This document shows positions 1 to 12,300 of a stretch of 64,000 nucleotides of DNA, piece after piece. Every line of letters begins with the position of its first letter. The first letter of the stretch is position 1. The stretch is taken from contig MU270024.1 in NCBI GenBank assembly GCA_021432635.1, forward strand, positions 310,001 to 374,000. Reading direction: 5' to 3'. Under the pieces are notes generated by a model that was not told the DNA's origin, did no database searches, and saw nothing but the letters and a program-made list of their open reading frames with translations. The translations under genes were made by a program, and so were the position numbers. This stretch comes from Thozetella sp. PMI_491. Its lineage: Eukaryota; Ascomycota; Sordariomycetes; Chaetosphaeriales; Chaetosphaeriaceae.

Positions 1-607
1 CGGCTCCCATTCCCGGGACGTAGATAGCACTTGAGGCAGAGGGGGCAGCTGTTATGGCATCTTGTGTGCCAATCTTGAATGCAGGTGGAATGGTAGACAT
101 GATCGCATGGCAGACAACGGATCAATTCATTGTCTACCAATGTTTCAAGGCAGATCGCGCTGCGAACGTAGGTGAAAGCAATAATTAGCACCGGCCCCGA
201 CAAGCCAGCAGTCGTGAATGATGGTTAAAACCTCTTACCAAATCTGAATTGATTCGAAATAGCTTGTTTTCGGCGATGTCTTCTGCAAGTTCCTTTTCAG
301 AAGCTCGTAAGTCTGCTCGGGCGCTACTTTCTGTAGCATCTGAATGCCATGATTCCTACTATTGCCCCGAGCAGCCTCGAGATTGTCTAGTGGCGTGGTA
401 GAGCGGGCGAAACGGGTGATGTAGTACCTGCCCAAGACATGTTAGCTCATAATCCTCCGACTTGAAAACGTGGAAGGGGGTCGGCACATACGCTAAAAGG
501 GCAATGAAAATGATTACCGCCAGCAGGACGAAACATATTATCAAGGCCCACGGCGATGAGGAACTTGGGTCGGAGCAGCTGGAGCCGACGCACTCCGGTG
601 TCGTCAT
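1..607 (-). CDS. Membrane RING-H2 E3 ligase-like protein (3' end beyond window)
   Basis: Likely a single-pass membrane E3 ubiquitin ligase. Reading the minus strand, exons 607-492, 427-239 and 159-1 join in frame. The first intron has a GTATGT donor, a CTAAC branch and GGGCAG; the second runs from GTAAGA to CGCAG. The ATG at 607 opens a Ser/Pro-rich N-terminus followed by one hydrophobic segment (around WALIICFVLLAVIIF) and a linker. The second splice rebuilds the first zinc cysteine (CAICLE), followed by LPCDHVYHSTC and CPLC, a complete C3H2C3 RING-H2. It is paralogous to the gene at 5053-5663 and shares both intron positions. The stop codon lies outside the window. RING-H2 with one membrane segment implies endomembrane ubiquitination; substrate unknown. 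Confidence 0.75.
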
Positions 608-2146
608 ATGGTTTCTCTTTCTCTTGGGAGCTTGTTGCAATTCGTGTTCTATGCCCACTGTTCACGCGAATCGTAGAACCTCTATAAATCTGGTTCCTTT
701 TTACGAGTCCCGCGCCCCAGCCGCTACTAAGACTGCTGCTGCTGGTCGCATTAGGAGAGAGTACAGGTAGAGTGGTGGGCTGACGGCCGGCGCCTGACTC
801 TGCTGGGTAGCCTGATTGCAGGGCCGACTATTTCCGGGCCGGGTAGAGGTATCGCCGCCACGTAGTTTGGGGCATCCCGAGTGGCGAAGTGTAATTTTGC
901 AGGACGCCACTTCTCGCCTACGTAGCCCCGCCAGGGCTGCGCCTTAGCTTTGTCGCCAGTAATGGATGTTCTAATCAGTTGCTGCATACGCCAATCTGGT
1001 TGTTTCACATAGTCCATAATTCCGCAATTTTCTCTCTATCACAGCTGGGCAGCCAATCTACAAGCCATCCGCTCAGCATCGCGATGCCAAGTCGGCTACG
1101 TTCTAGACCCAGGTCGCTCCATTGAACAAGGAATGCACACACAAGGAATAAATGCATTTTCTCAAGCCTTGGAGATCCTAAGACGTCCCTGTGTTATGTA
1201 GCTGCATTAAAGCAGAGCTCAACTAATGCGTAGAATACTATGCACACCCACGACTTTGTCCCAAACCAAGTCGTACTGACTGCATCAGTGTACAGCAGAT
1301 TAAAAGGAAAGCATCAAACTATGACAGGAAACGTGTATTGACGAGGGTCCGGGCCTGTGAGAAGACCTCGGATCAAGTGCTTCGTCCCAACACCCCCATG
1401 ATCCGCAGCCGGCCTTCTGGGAACTAGGTCGATGAAGCATTAATCGCTACTAGTGAGAAATAAGTATGTTTTCAATTGGTGGCATCGGTTGCGTACCACA
1501 CACCCGCCCACCACCGCTGCTTGAGCTGTAGCTGGTAGAACGCGTCCAGTTCACGGACAGCCAATGTGGTCTTTCCGCTGTACCGCACGCTCAAAGTCGG
1601 CGATCCGCGGAGGCGTTGGGAGGAGACTGCGGAGGCGAATATCTGAACTTGACAATCCCAAAAATTAAACCGCTGTTGGGTGCTGTTAAATCAGGTTACA
1701 GTCATCTGACACAAATATCAATAGGCTCTCCGATACCGCGACTATCTTGTGCTTTGTCATAGAGGCTGCGTTCGGACCGGGACCAATTAATTGTAAATGA
1801 AAGTTGGCTTAGATGAGCCAAGCTGCTTTCGAGTACAGAGCGCCCATTGAAGAAGCGTAAGCACCAGGGCCGCTTGCACATGTCGCGCCTATCATTAAAG
1901 ATACCTTTGGACTACATGCTATCGCTGCCCTTTATCAAACTCCAGTTTCACTTGGATGCTATTCGCATTCAATCTTGGTACCTATTTATATGTCGCTATA
2001 GAGATTGCTTCCGGGGCAGTTCAGGGTCTATCTTACTCCTTTTTCTTGGTATCAGCCTCCCGCTCCTTTCCAAGAATGACAGTTGGACTGTAGTGTAGAA
2101 AATGGGTTAGCCAGCGCGTAGAAACGATATCAAGGTATGGACCAGC
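608..2146. other. Intergenic, no supported gene
   Basis: Upstream side of the RING-H2 gene. Short open frames on both strands lack a good ATG, codon pattern or recognisable motif. I see no RNA gene or clear repeat here. Confidence 0.6.
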
Positions 2147-2680
2147 TTACACGGCATTGAAGAGGCTCTTGTTCTCATGACCGTGGTTTGTCTCCTTGAG
2201 CTTCGGATATCTTATCTCTAAGGCCATCATCCAAGCCGGCATGAAACAGAAAGCCACCAAAAGTCCCGCAAACAAGATTGCAGCTCGGTAGTCTCTCTCC
2301 CATAGCCAACCCTCTGAACCCTCGACATATAACACAACTGCTCCAAGAAGCTCTGCAATGATCATGAAAACAGTCGACAGAATGCCGATCGCCAGTCTGA
2401 ACTGTAAGCTCCGAGGTATTTCGTAGTATTTGATGATGAATCTTGCCCACAACGCAGTGGCCAGCAGCTGTAGCGGAAGCACAACGAGCTCGGACTGCGG
2501 CGCAATGAGATGATTGATAGGAGCTAGCCGAGTTGTGGTCCAGAACGAAAGTAGTGCTCCAGTGAAGAAGATCAAGATAAAGTAGATGAAGCTGATCTTG
2601 ATGATGTAGAAAGCAAGCACAATATCCCACAGAACTTCGATGACCGCCTCGGTAGTACTAAAAAGCATGGATTCAGCCAT
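2147..2680 (-). CDS. Small multi-spanning membrane protein, unknown function
   Basis: An uninterrupted 177-aa frame with an ATG at 2680. At least four hydrophobic segments are visible: around residues 15-45, 60-85 (LVVLPLQLLATALWARFII), 95-120 (IGILSTVFMIIAELLGAVVL) and 130-155 (AAILFAGLLVAFCFMPAWMM). The tail is short and charged. It resembles small fungal integral membrane proteins of unknown role, but I cannot name the family. A TATAAATA box on the minus strand (2799-2792) lies about 110 bp upstream of the ATG, which supports the start. Localisation (plasma membrane, ER or vacuole) cannot be read from the sequence. Confidence 0.65.
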   Translation of the reverse strand: MAESMLFSTTEAVIEVLWDIVLAFYIIKISFIYFILIFFTGALLSFWTTTRLAPINHLIAPQSELVVLPLQLLATALWARFIIKYYEIPRSLQFRLAIGILSTVFMIIAELLGAVVLYVEGSEGWLWERDYRAAILFAGLLVAFCFMPAWMMALEIRYPKLKETNHGHENKSLFNAV

Positions 2681-2791
2681 GAATGTTGGTTTGAAGATAT
2701 TGATGGTATGGAGGATTATTGGTTCGAAGAATAACTGGTTTCGAAAGGGACGGCGATAATATAGCCAAAGCCAGCGCCTGACCTGCTAAGG

Positions 2792-2799
2792 TATTTATA
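2792..2799 (-). promoter_or_regulatory. TATA box of the small membrane protein gene
   Basis: Minus-strand TATAAATA about 110 bp upstream of the ATG at 2680, at a plausible distance for a fungal core promoter. Confidence 0.4.
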
Positions 2800-5052
2800 A
2801 TACCGGGAATCGTGGTTTCTGTTTAGTACTTGAGTGCGGGGTTAGTTCATAATGTGACAGTGGCGTGACTGCTAGTGCTCAGGTGACCGATGTCTTCCAC
2901 ATCGCGCCCCGGGAGAGTCAAATTTAAATTAGCATAAGTGGCAGAAATCGTATGGTTCTGCACACTAAACAAGTATCTAGTGGTCTGGCATGCTAGGTGT
3001 ATCTCTTGGCGCATAGTTGCTTGAACCATGCATTGGATGTTCTATAATCATTACCTTCACTACTGCTGACACCCCGAGACTGAGGTATTGCGCGATCTGG
3101 ACTAGGCAGGAGGGTGCTACATAAGTTGTACATCCTAATAACAGGGAGTTAGAATAGCGCAGCCATCCATGCTAACTGGTAGGAAAAGGGAATAAAGTGC
3201 CGAAGGTCAGAAGCAGTGGCACGGCAAAAGAAGTCAATCCTTTGGGACTTCAATACTAGAGGCCAAGTTGTCGGTGATGACACATACAGAGCTCTTGCCA
3301 CAGTAACCTAGCCCCGCACGCAATGCTTATCTGCCGCAGGAGGATGACGAGGGTGACATTATAAGTTTTCTACTTGTCTGCCTAAGTATTGCTTTGGTAT
3401 AATTATATAATATATAATGCAATTCCCTTATATCGACTACCTCTTAGAAGTTAGTGAATTTTTAAAAGGCAATAAGAAAAGCTAGGAGCTTCTAGACCTG
3501 ATGGAATACAGAATTTCCTTTACAGGCGTTCTATATCTTCCTTCTTGGTGCGTTAAGACCTTTTAGCTAGGTTTTAATGAGCGTTACAGATAGATCGTGC
3601 AGCGTTATTTAATCGGGACGTAATGAATTTGGATAGAGATAACTAACGTTTTATTTGCTATCAGAGTGCGAATACCGTTTCGATATGGTCGGCGTCTCTA
3701 ACCTCTGCCCTGTTGGTTCTCCGATGGTGTTGTGGTAAAGGCTGGTGTCAGAGGTCCGGCTGATCCATCCCCATACCCAGCCCTAACCTTTAATTTAGAT
3801 ATCCCTCTAATATCAAAGTTCTTGGACTGCTAACATTAATGTCTACCTCCACATATGGTAGCATTCGAACATCTTCGGGACGATGCGGACCCGCTAAGCT
3901 CTTCGAACGGCAGTTGCATCTTACTGGGTTGCTCTAGGAGAAAAAGTTAGATTAGGTGTTGCAATCTGACTTGGGTGGCACGCAGGTACGGTCGCGTGAT
4001 ATATCCTGCGGGAAACAGAATCAGGCGCCCATTGGGTATGAAATTTTGCTGATCGGAACTTGTGGTGTTATTGAGTGGCTAAATCCAGACCATATAAATG
4101 AGAACTCCAGTCACTCCACCGCAGAAAATGAGTCTGCGGTGTTCCATGATGCTTCTATGGCATAGTAACAACAGTAAAATGGCTGGCAGATGCATTCAAT
4201 CAGGGCTTGCAGACTCTTATCCTTGCTCTACCTAGCTCACTGCTTTGCTCTCATGCAAATATCATCATGGTTGGTGAGCCCCGGCCATCAAGTGCAACGG
4301 TCAAGTTTGGCGAATGAATCACGATCTGGGTCGCTATTAGGGCGGCTACGGCGCGTCACGGAAGTATTAAGAGAAAACTATTGGCGGATGACTCAAAGCG
4401 CATCCCGCTTTCTCCAGCCAACCGTTCTTGGACGGGAAAAGCTCAGAGGATGCGGCAATAGCTCACGGTAAACTGACCATCTCGGCCCTCGACCAACCCC
4501 CTTACAAAAAGCATGGTGGCGTCGGTACCCAAAAAAAGATATATACGCACTACAGGCAAGCGCGTATAACTCTAACCCACACGATCTACTTGATTACACA
4601 TATAAACACAAGATGGCATCTATTCAAGACCCAAAGTCTCCAGTGGAAGCACGTACTCGAAAAAAAAGCCCATTTCAAAACTAGAGGCAGTCTAAACAAG
4701 AGTGCAGCCTTCGCGAGGACTATCAGTACCACTGAAGTCGACAACATATCCTCCACATAGCTGATCTAAAACCTGTTCTTTGGACGCGACATTCTATTTT
4801 AGAATTGAAATAGTTTTCTGGCGAGAATTACATGACTAAGTATGTGTCGTACAACGTATATACACCATACTATGACTAGAAGATAGTGGATTCACTTTTA
4901 TTGATTTGGCATAGCCGTACTTTACACGACAGCATTGCGATCATGCCATGCAAAGGGCTGGGAGGTATGCCAGCCAGCAATCCTGTAAGCTGCCGCACGG
5001 CATATTCCCACGCTTGAATACCACTCCCAGAGCCTTAGTTTACTCTATATTA
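2800..5052. other. Intergenic, partly AT-rich
   Basis: No convincing gene. 3360-3680 is AT-rich. Open frames at 3956-4165, 4190-4471 and 4428-4760 lack domain, splice or compositional support. Confidence 0.55.
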
Positions 5053-5663
5053 TTATAAACAGCTTCGCTTTGGGACATAGGAAACCTTACACATAGGGCA
5101 CGTTGGGTGATGTCTCAGGTACCATAACGTAATACAGCTGGAGTGGAAGACATGGCCGCATGGCAAGAGACGAACCATTTCGCCATCTAGCATTGGCTCT
5201 AAGCATATAACACTAAATGGACAAACTTTAGCACAAATACAGTTGGTCATTTTGTCAGGGACCAACACGGCAGAACCATTAGAACATACCAAGCATAAAA
5301 AGAGTCTGGCCAGATTGGATTCCGACTTGGGACACAATTGTCCGCTTCTCTTTCCGTCTGTCCATATGGCCGGGCGGGAGCAACTGAATTGAGCGTCTTC
5401 ATTGCTTGGCTTCGTGACTCTAAGTTATCTAACAGCGGCCCAAGCTCAGGGTCGTCAAGAGCTGGTAGTAAGTTATCTTGGACCGCGTCAAAGCTGGTAA
5501 TGGTTAGTTTGGGAAATGAGTATAATCGGCGACGCACATACAGAAGAAAGCAGATATATAAAATAAAAAAGATCACAGATAACACACACGACACGACTCC
5601 TACAAGGCTGACGTCTTCATCGAGGGGATGATGCTGTGAGTATGTCTCATCTGTCAGTGCCAT
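5053..5663 (-). CDS. Membrane RING-H2 E3 ligase-like protein
   Basis: A 161-aa predicted membrane E3 ubiquitin ligase. Exons on the minus strand are 5663-5542, 5493-5290 and 5212-5053 (486 nt with stop). The first intron (5541-5494) is only 48 nt, with a GTATGT donor, CTAAC branch and ACCAG. It is a multiple of three and open, so retention would add 16 residues. The second (5289-5213) runs from GTATGT to TTTAG and restores the first zinc cysteine, giving CVICLE, then LLPCGHVFHSSC and CPMC. The hydrophobic segment is around VVSCVLSVIFFILYICFLL. Start: an ATG at 5663, preceded only by a non-ATG extension. Both introns match the paralogue at 1-607 in position and phase. Substrate unknown. Confidence 0.8.
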
Positions 5664-7666
5664 CGTCAACCTTCTAGTATCGCAATACTATCTGCGTGCT
5701 CGGTGCTCTGGTTTAAGCAGAGAATCGCTCCGGGTACTCGTAACACGCCCTTGTCATATTCTTAAGTATTTCCACTATCACCTGACAGTCACTCTATAAT
5801 AACCACGAAGGAGGGTGGGGTGGGGGCGGGGAACTACGCACGTAATTTTGGGCCGGTTCGTCCTTACCTTAGCTATGTAACCGCAATTGATGGGTTGTGA
5901 CGCCAAAAGTTACGATATTGATGTAGAATATATCAGTTATAATTAGCCCATTACAGAGGCGATCTTTCGCGCGGACCCAAACCGGAGGGAAGCCAAAGGT
6001 GGAATGATCTCGAGGACTCACATGATTTCCGCTTTCTGATGCCACCGCTAGCCATGTGCTGAATCGCCATTCCCAGATATCTATCCAATTTTTTGGTCAA
6101 GCCACTCGTCTCTTCATCGAAATGAGATCAATAATTACCTGCTTCCAGCCCCTATGCTAAGGTGCCTGTCTAGGCTCGTTTTCGATTGAAGCCATAGCTG
6201 TTTAGTACTCCTTTCCTCGCCTTAGCTTTTAAGAACCCGAGAAGCTCCGGCTAGGTGTCTACGAACTTGAAGGTGCCAATGCAAACTTCTTCGCTATGGT
6301 TCGCAATATCATAGTTCTTGAGGGAACTCTCATCCTAGCTTTGTCGACATTGTCTGCAGGTTCCTAGGCATCACACCCTCCAGCCGGGTTTTGACAAAGT
6401 TGTCATCCGGCGAGTCGCGGTGCGAAATCGATGTTACCGTGCGCGGCAAAGATATCTACATTATACAGTCGTTTGGGGTCGGTGGGGAGGGTAAGCGGGT
6501 CAATGATAACTTTATGGGGCTTTGTATCATGATCTCTACCTGCAAGGTGGGCTCCGCGAAGCGTGCAGCTGCTGTGCTTCCACTGTTCCCCTAGGGCGGT
6601 GCGTGATGGAAACAACGAGCTCGCGCCACTATGGATATGCTGGATCCGCCGAGCTTCTTCGAGATCCTGGCGCGAAAACTGCTTAGAACCCAGCTTATTT
6701 GCAAGATACCGGCTCCCTGGCCGAGCCTGCTGGTGGATTAGCATTTAATTAATGCTACAAAGTTGGTATGGTGTCGAGCGAATCGGCCAATGTTCCATCA
6801 CATCGCATCCTTATCCAGTCCACATACTTGACATTACGTGTCTTAGGTGGGATAGATTTCGCGCGCGGAAGCGCGAAGAATGCGATCGACCAGTTGAATT
6901 CGTTGATCGACGCCCTTCTGGCCAGAGAGATCCCCTCTAGAAGTTGCCCCTATCCGCTAGATGCTGCTCTCGATCAAGTTCTACTTCCAATGAGGGCAGC
7001 TAGGGGCTGGTAAGGTAGGGCCAAGATCTGAACCGAAAACTCCAAGCCGAACAGAGAACGGAAGCAAACAGCTGGACACTAGCAGTTATGGTTGAGGAAG
7101 ATGGGCTGGCACTCCAGCAGAGAACGCCGGCAGGTGGTAGAGAGCACGTGCTACCAGCTGGGACATGGGGCATGGTGGATCTGACAGCGGCCTGACAGTG
7201 CAGGACGAAGACCCAGCTGGTCAGGGAGGTGCTCGGATTTCCTTGCTAATGAAATAGACGTTGAAGTTTTGGCTGTGTAATCCATTTTCGATGAGCTGCA
7301 GCTAGTGCTATAGCGCCGTATTCCCTCTCAGAGCTTGAGGCTGAACTCAAGTATCGATCAATAACACGCCTCTGATATTGTGACCATGAGCGGCTATTAG
7401 ATGTTTGCAAATCGGTGCCACCCCACGCTGCAGTGAGATGAAGTTTGAGCCTGTCAGTTGCTGGAAGCGGCAGTGCAGAAAAAAAGAGGAAAAATAAGAG
7501 CGATATTTTGGCGAATTAATAATATCATATCCCAAAGTTTTGTACTTTTTCGTCTTACTTGACGCGCAATAGTTAGTTAAGTACGTAAAATAGTGATTAA
7601 TTTTTTAATGGGGATAGGTTTCCCCAAGTTTTTTTTGGGGTCCCAGTCTCTCTACCCTGACAAGTG
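5664..7666. other. Intergenic, no supported gene
   Basis: About 2 kb without a recognisable gene. A frame around 6768-7013 has a coding-like stretch (RVLGGIDFARGSAKNA) but no domain, upstream exon or homologue I can recognise. G-rich (5810-5830) and T-rich (7629-7636) runs are present. Confidence 0.5.
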
Positions 7667-7674
7667 TCACGTGA
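7667..7674. promoter_or_regulatory. Palindromic E-box TCACGTGA
   Basis: Perfect TCACGTGA about 130 bp upstream of the oxidoreductase ATG. CACGTG is the classic bHLH site, and SREBP-type proteins can bind E-boxes as well as sterol elements. Control by the neighbouring bHLH genes is inference only. Confidence 0.35.
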
Positions 7675-7804
7675 AAATGGCTTCATCTAGAAGCCTTGGC
7701 AACACCTAGACCTTCCTCGCTGCCGTCTTTGTTTTCTATGCCAATTTCCACCAAAGATCGATGCTGAATGCCACAAACACCGTCAGCCATATATAGTTTA
7801 AACT

Positions 7805-9196
7805 ATGACGGACAAGACGGGTAGGCACATTGTGGTCATAGGTTTGTATTCCCTCTGGAGACAAGAAATCGGGTTCCTAAGGCGTTGGCTGATCGTATTC
7901 GGCTCTTCTCCAGGAGGCGGCGTCATCGGCTGCTGTACAGCTTACTATCTCACAAAACACCACAATTTTGATGCTAACACCGACACGATCACGCTCCTCG
8001 AGTCCGGTCGCATTGCCGGAGGTGCTTCCGGTAAGGCTGGCGGCCTCCTTGCTCAGTGGGCGTACCCGGCGAGCCTGGTGCCGCTGAGCTTCGACCTACA
8101 CGCCTCCCTTGCCGAGGAGCACGACGGTGCCGCTGCCTGGGGCTATCGGCTCATCCGATGCGGCAAGGTTACGGCGCGAGACCCCCGCTGCCAGCAGCCG
8201 CCGGCGCCGCCGCAGTGGGGAGAGAGCATGGTCTCATGGGCGACACGCCAGCTGAGCCCCTGGGTGCTGCTCGGGAAGCGGCGCGAGGTGGAGAAAGACC
8301 CAGGCAGCATGGTAGTTTCTGAAGAAGAGGCTCGTCTACCGAAAGACCTGGACTGGTTCCGTCAGCAAGATGTCGAGAAGTACGAAGACATCGCGCCCGC
8401 GAGCGCTACGGCGCAGGTGCAGCCAGCGTTGTTTACATCGGCGATGGCCCGGTTGGCCGAAGAAGGCGGTGCTAAGATCCTAATAGACTCCCCTGTCGAG
8501 GGACTTGAGTATGCTCTAGCCAATAATGACTCTGGAGGGGAGAAGAAGAAGGTGCGAGCGGTTCGCTACGTCGATAAGGCGACCGCGCAGGCAGCGACCA
8601 TCCCTGCCGACATCGTTGTACTCGCTGCCGGCCCGTGGACGCCGACTCTGTTTCCACACGTGCCCATGTCCAGCCTTCGGGCACACAGCGTGACCATCCG
8701 GCCCTCGCGGCCGCTCTCTGGCTACTGTCTCTTCACCGAGATTACGGTCCCGGCCCGGAAGGAAGGGGTCGGGGAAGAAGGGGAAGCTTTGGCAACACGG
8801 GTCGTCTGTCCGGAGGTCTACTCCCGCCCCAACAACGAGGTGTACATAGCCGGCGAGGGCGATACACGCGTATCGCTCCCGGCGAATACGGATGAAGTGG
8901 AGGTCGACAGGGAAAGCTGCCAGCTGATCGTGGACGTCGTGCGGGGCATCTCGGACGAGCTGCAGCACGGATTGGTAACGAGCCGGCGGGCTTGCTATTT
9001 GCCCATCGTGGATACACCTTCCGGGGCACCTTTGATAGGGCGTACATGGATTGAAGGCCTGATAATTGCGACGGGGCACGGCTGTTGGGGCATCCACAAT
9101 GCCCCCGCGACAGGGAAGCTGGTCAGCGAGCTGATCTTCGACGGGCACGCACAGAGCGCAGACATCAGCGCATTGGACCCGGAGCTGGCATTATAG
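7805..9196 (+). CDS. FAD-dependent oxidoreductase, FOXRED1/Tda3-like (DAO family)
   Basis: Exons 7805-7841 and 7914-9196 give a protein of about 439 aa. Splicing out 7842-7913 (GTTTGT donor, CTGATC-like branch, TCCAG) joins IVVIG to GGVIGCCTAYYL and builds the N-terminal GxGxxG dinucleotide fold. The intron is 72 nt and open, so an unspliced frame also exists. SGKAGGLLAQWAYP and the C-terminal LIIATGHGCWGIHNAP are typical of the D-amino-acid-oxidase-like family that includes yeast Tda3 and human FOXRED1. The substrate is not known; Tda3 has been linked to endosome-to-Golgi traffic. The gene converges on SCAP with about 150 bp between stop codons. A decayed copy of residues from about 140 onward lies at 21130-21990. 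Confidence 0.85.
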   Translation: MTDKTGRHIVVIGLYSLWRQEIGFLRRWLIVFGSSPGGGVIGCCTAYYLTKHHNFDANTDTITLLESGRIAGGASGKAGGLLAQWAYPASLVPLSFDLHASLAEEHDGAAAWGYRLIRCGKVTARDPRCQQPPAPPQWGESMVSWATRQLSPWVLLGKRREVEKDPGSMVVSEEEARLPKDLDWFRQQDVEKYEDIAPASATAQVQPALFTSAMARLAEEGGAKILIDSPVEGLEYALANNDSGGEKKKVRAVRYVDKATAQAATIPADIVVLAAGPWTPTLFPHVPMSSLRAHSVTIRPSRPLSGYCLFTEITVPARKEGVGEEGEALATRVVCPEVYSRPNNEVYIAGEGDTRVSLPANTDEVEVDRESCQLIVDVVRGISDELQHGLVTSRRACYLPIVDTPSGAPLIGRTWIEGLIIATGHGCWGIHNAPATGKLVSELIFDGHAQSADISALDPELAL

Positions 9197-9345
9197 TCTC
9201 CGGAGAGCGCCTCGCCAGTTCTACTCTATTCGGCATCGCTTGGCTGTAAATTTCCCCAGCCGCCATAGCATTATCAAAACGTCCCTTGCACAAAAAACTA
9301 CCTACCTACCCAGGCTGAAAAGAACATAACTGCTCCGCAGTGGTT

Positions 9346-12300
9346 TCATGGGCGTCTGAGCCGGCCAATCTGGCTGTTCTGCCTCGACAGTCTCCCGTGC
9401 GATGGCTTGTTGGCCAAGCCCTCCTCCTCGTCCTCCGCATATATCCGATCCCCGAATCGAACCAGGACAATAAGGTCTGCCAAGCCGATTGCCACCGCAT
9501 TGCGGGCTAACTTGCACGCCGGCCCTGTCCTGGGTGTAACTAAGCTAGCCGTCAGGCTCTGCCTGTTCGTGATGCCCTTGGCCGTCATTGTCCATGCCTC
9601 CCACCCTTCACGTGAGATCCTCTGGGTGCTGTTGCGCCGGTGGAGCATCTTGTCTATATCTGATCCAGCTGACTGCTTGCTGGATTTACTCTTCCTGAGT
9701 CCGGCGACAGCGTTGGCTCCCGACGCTTCCCAGACGCCTGGGTCCGGCAAAACGTGCGTCACCTCCCTTCCCGGAGTGAAGGTGCTGCATCGCCTCTCGC
9801 GCACGTCTCGTTCGGAGCGGAGGCAGATCATGCCGGTGTGGTACCGGCGGTCGTTCTCGGCACTCATAGTTCGCATGACGAACGGACCGCTCTGGTCTGT
9901 GTATGCGACGGAGAAGGAGGTCACCGCTGTCGAGCCACAGTGGACACAGTTCTGTGGCGGAGAGTGCAGCGCGCGCAGGGTCTGGAACTGGATCGAACAG
10001 CCCCGGAACGAGTGAATCGGTTGTCCTAGGCCGAATGAGTCAAGAGAATCGACGAGCTCTTCCGAGGGCCAGGTGAAACCTACCAGTGATGATGTCTACC
10101 ACATGCACACTCTCTTCATCGTATCGCAAGCACACACCTCGCAGAGCAGGCACCAATGCGATCCGCGACGACTTGACAGGGCCAGCTACGGGGGCCCCTA
10201 TCTGCATGCGTCGAGTGAACCACTGCCCCTCTCGGCGAGCTGAGAGGAAGAGCTGGCCGCCCTCGGCAATGGCGATGAGCTGCGTTGATGTACGGGGCTT
10301 GGACACGACATGTGCCGACACGACCCGGCCGTCACAAATCTGTGTCGTGACGACCTTGGCTGTCTCTATGTTCCGGTCTATCAAGACGCCGTCCTCCAGC
10401 ACCAGCAGGAGATGGGTCGACGGGCCATGCAGAGGATCCTGGCTAGTCATCCGAGCGAACAAACACGAGGCGAGGCGGCCACCCGCGCTCATGGATAGAC
10501 ATACACGAGACTGTTCTCGGCTCCAGACTACCACTTGCCCACCGTGGGTGCACATGGCAAGCCATTTAGCCCCGCTGTCCATGGAAGCTGCGCTGATGGG
10601 CCAGATGAACCCGTCCGAGGGATCGCACATGATGCGCTGGCTGCTGACAGTCTGCGAGTCAAGATCCCAGAGCACGACCCTGCGGTCGAAGCCAATCGAA
10701 ACTAGGAACGGTCTTGGGCCAGATGCAAGGCGAAAGACATCGAGGACGTGCGCCTGTGGGAGGAAAGAGGCGTACGAGATGTTGGCCTGCCCCACAGCAG
10801 CATCGCCTTCAGAGGGGAAGTCGAGCAGCGCATCGCGCGACATTAAACGCACGCTGACAAGGCTGGACAATGCGGCAACTCCTATCCAGAGGTACAAATT
10901 GAAACTAGCATCAATCCCAAGTGGTAGTGGGGGCTTTTCAGCTGCGGACACAGGCATGACATAGACAAGGGGATGGATGTGTACCGAGAATATCGAGAGC
11001 CGTCCGACGACACCTACCAGATCCTGGATGGCGAACCCGTCTCCTGGCAGGGGCCAGCCTATAGTATTCATGGAACGACTTGTATCGTCGGAGTCCGAGA
11101 CCACCACTGCCTGCAGTAAGCCAATAATTTCCTTGAGGGAGCGCCCCCGGAAGTTAGCAAGCACCTCGATCCCAGGAAAATGCCATGCAATAAAGCCCAG
11201 ATGGCCGGCCAGCAGAAGAATTTCCACCATATATTGTACCATCCAAGAACGGCATCTCCTTCTGTAAGTGCCGACTGCTTCGCCACGGGCGTGTGGATAC
11301 GTTCTGGTAATGGTATGTAGGCTATCAAGATGTGCCTGACCAGAGAGAAGCGATGTGTTTTGTATCGTGAAGGGGCAGAAGAAGGCGAGGTAGAAGAGAA
11401 GGCTGGACAGAAACGAGAGGATCGTGAATTTACAGTAGTGTGCGAGCCCGGAGGAGGCGATCTTCGAAAGGAGCAGGACGAGGAGGACTTGTTGGGAGGT
11501 CATCGACAGCGTTCTCAATCGAACCTGCCGAATGGCTCGGGAAAGTTGGAGCGAGGTGGTCAGATCCCGTGATGATCGGTCAATGGTATCGAGGAAGTAA
11601 AGACTAACGTTTGAGTTTTAGCTCTTATAGCGGCGGAAAGATCTCGATCGGAGGAAGAGAAGGAAACGAAGAGTGTCAAGCTACCTTAAAGCTAAACCAT
11701 GGATGCTTGCAGGTAGCGGATAGGCCAACGGCGGCACGTTTTCGACATTGGCGTGCGCGAGCCGGGCCAGCGCAAGAGCGCAGACGACGGGGCCGGTCAG
11801 CTAGGGACGAGTTAATGCTTGAGGCACCAGCGGTGTGCCAGAAAAGCTTGAACCTGGGGCATTCTGTTCGGGTATTGGAGACGTACCTGAATGAGGACAG
11901 CTCCGAGCTGGGCCCATCGGCTTCTCAGGGAGCGAGCTGATCGTGTATACCACGCCGCGCAGATGATCTCGACGATGTAGATGACGCAGAACACCACGAC
12001 GTCGGCAGTCGTCTGGGGAACGACGTGGATGACTGCCGTCTGGCAGGACGAACAATCATGGTCTACATCGCTTATCATCCAATCGCTGTGCTCCCGGCCT
12101 AGCGATGCTATGTTGGCCTCCCACAATGCACCGACCTTTGAAGTAGACAGCGAGACAATGGTCAAAATCGAGGCATTCGCGAGAGTTCCATGAGCGTGCA
12201 TCGCGGATGTGTGTAAAGATACATGGGCTTCGGGACGGGGAAGGAAGCTAACGGCTGAGGTGGAATGGGAGGAGATTGTCTCCGACTCGGTAACGGACAC

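Noticed and set aside
4190-4760. Possible secreted protein (hydrophobic start LLSLLYLAHCFAL)
   Set aside because: Overlapping short frames, no stable mature domain and no clear signal cleavage site.
6768-7013. Possible small gene
   Set aside because: 81-aa frame with no family, no promoter and no splice support.
8516-9148. 210-aa minus-strand ORF over the oxidoreductase
   Set aside because: Antisense shadow; the plus frame carries the FAD motifs.
10086-10964. 292-aa plus-strand ORF antisense to SCAP
   Set aside because: A shadow of the SCAP WD40 coding region, with no domain and poor composition.
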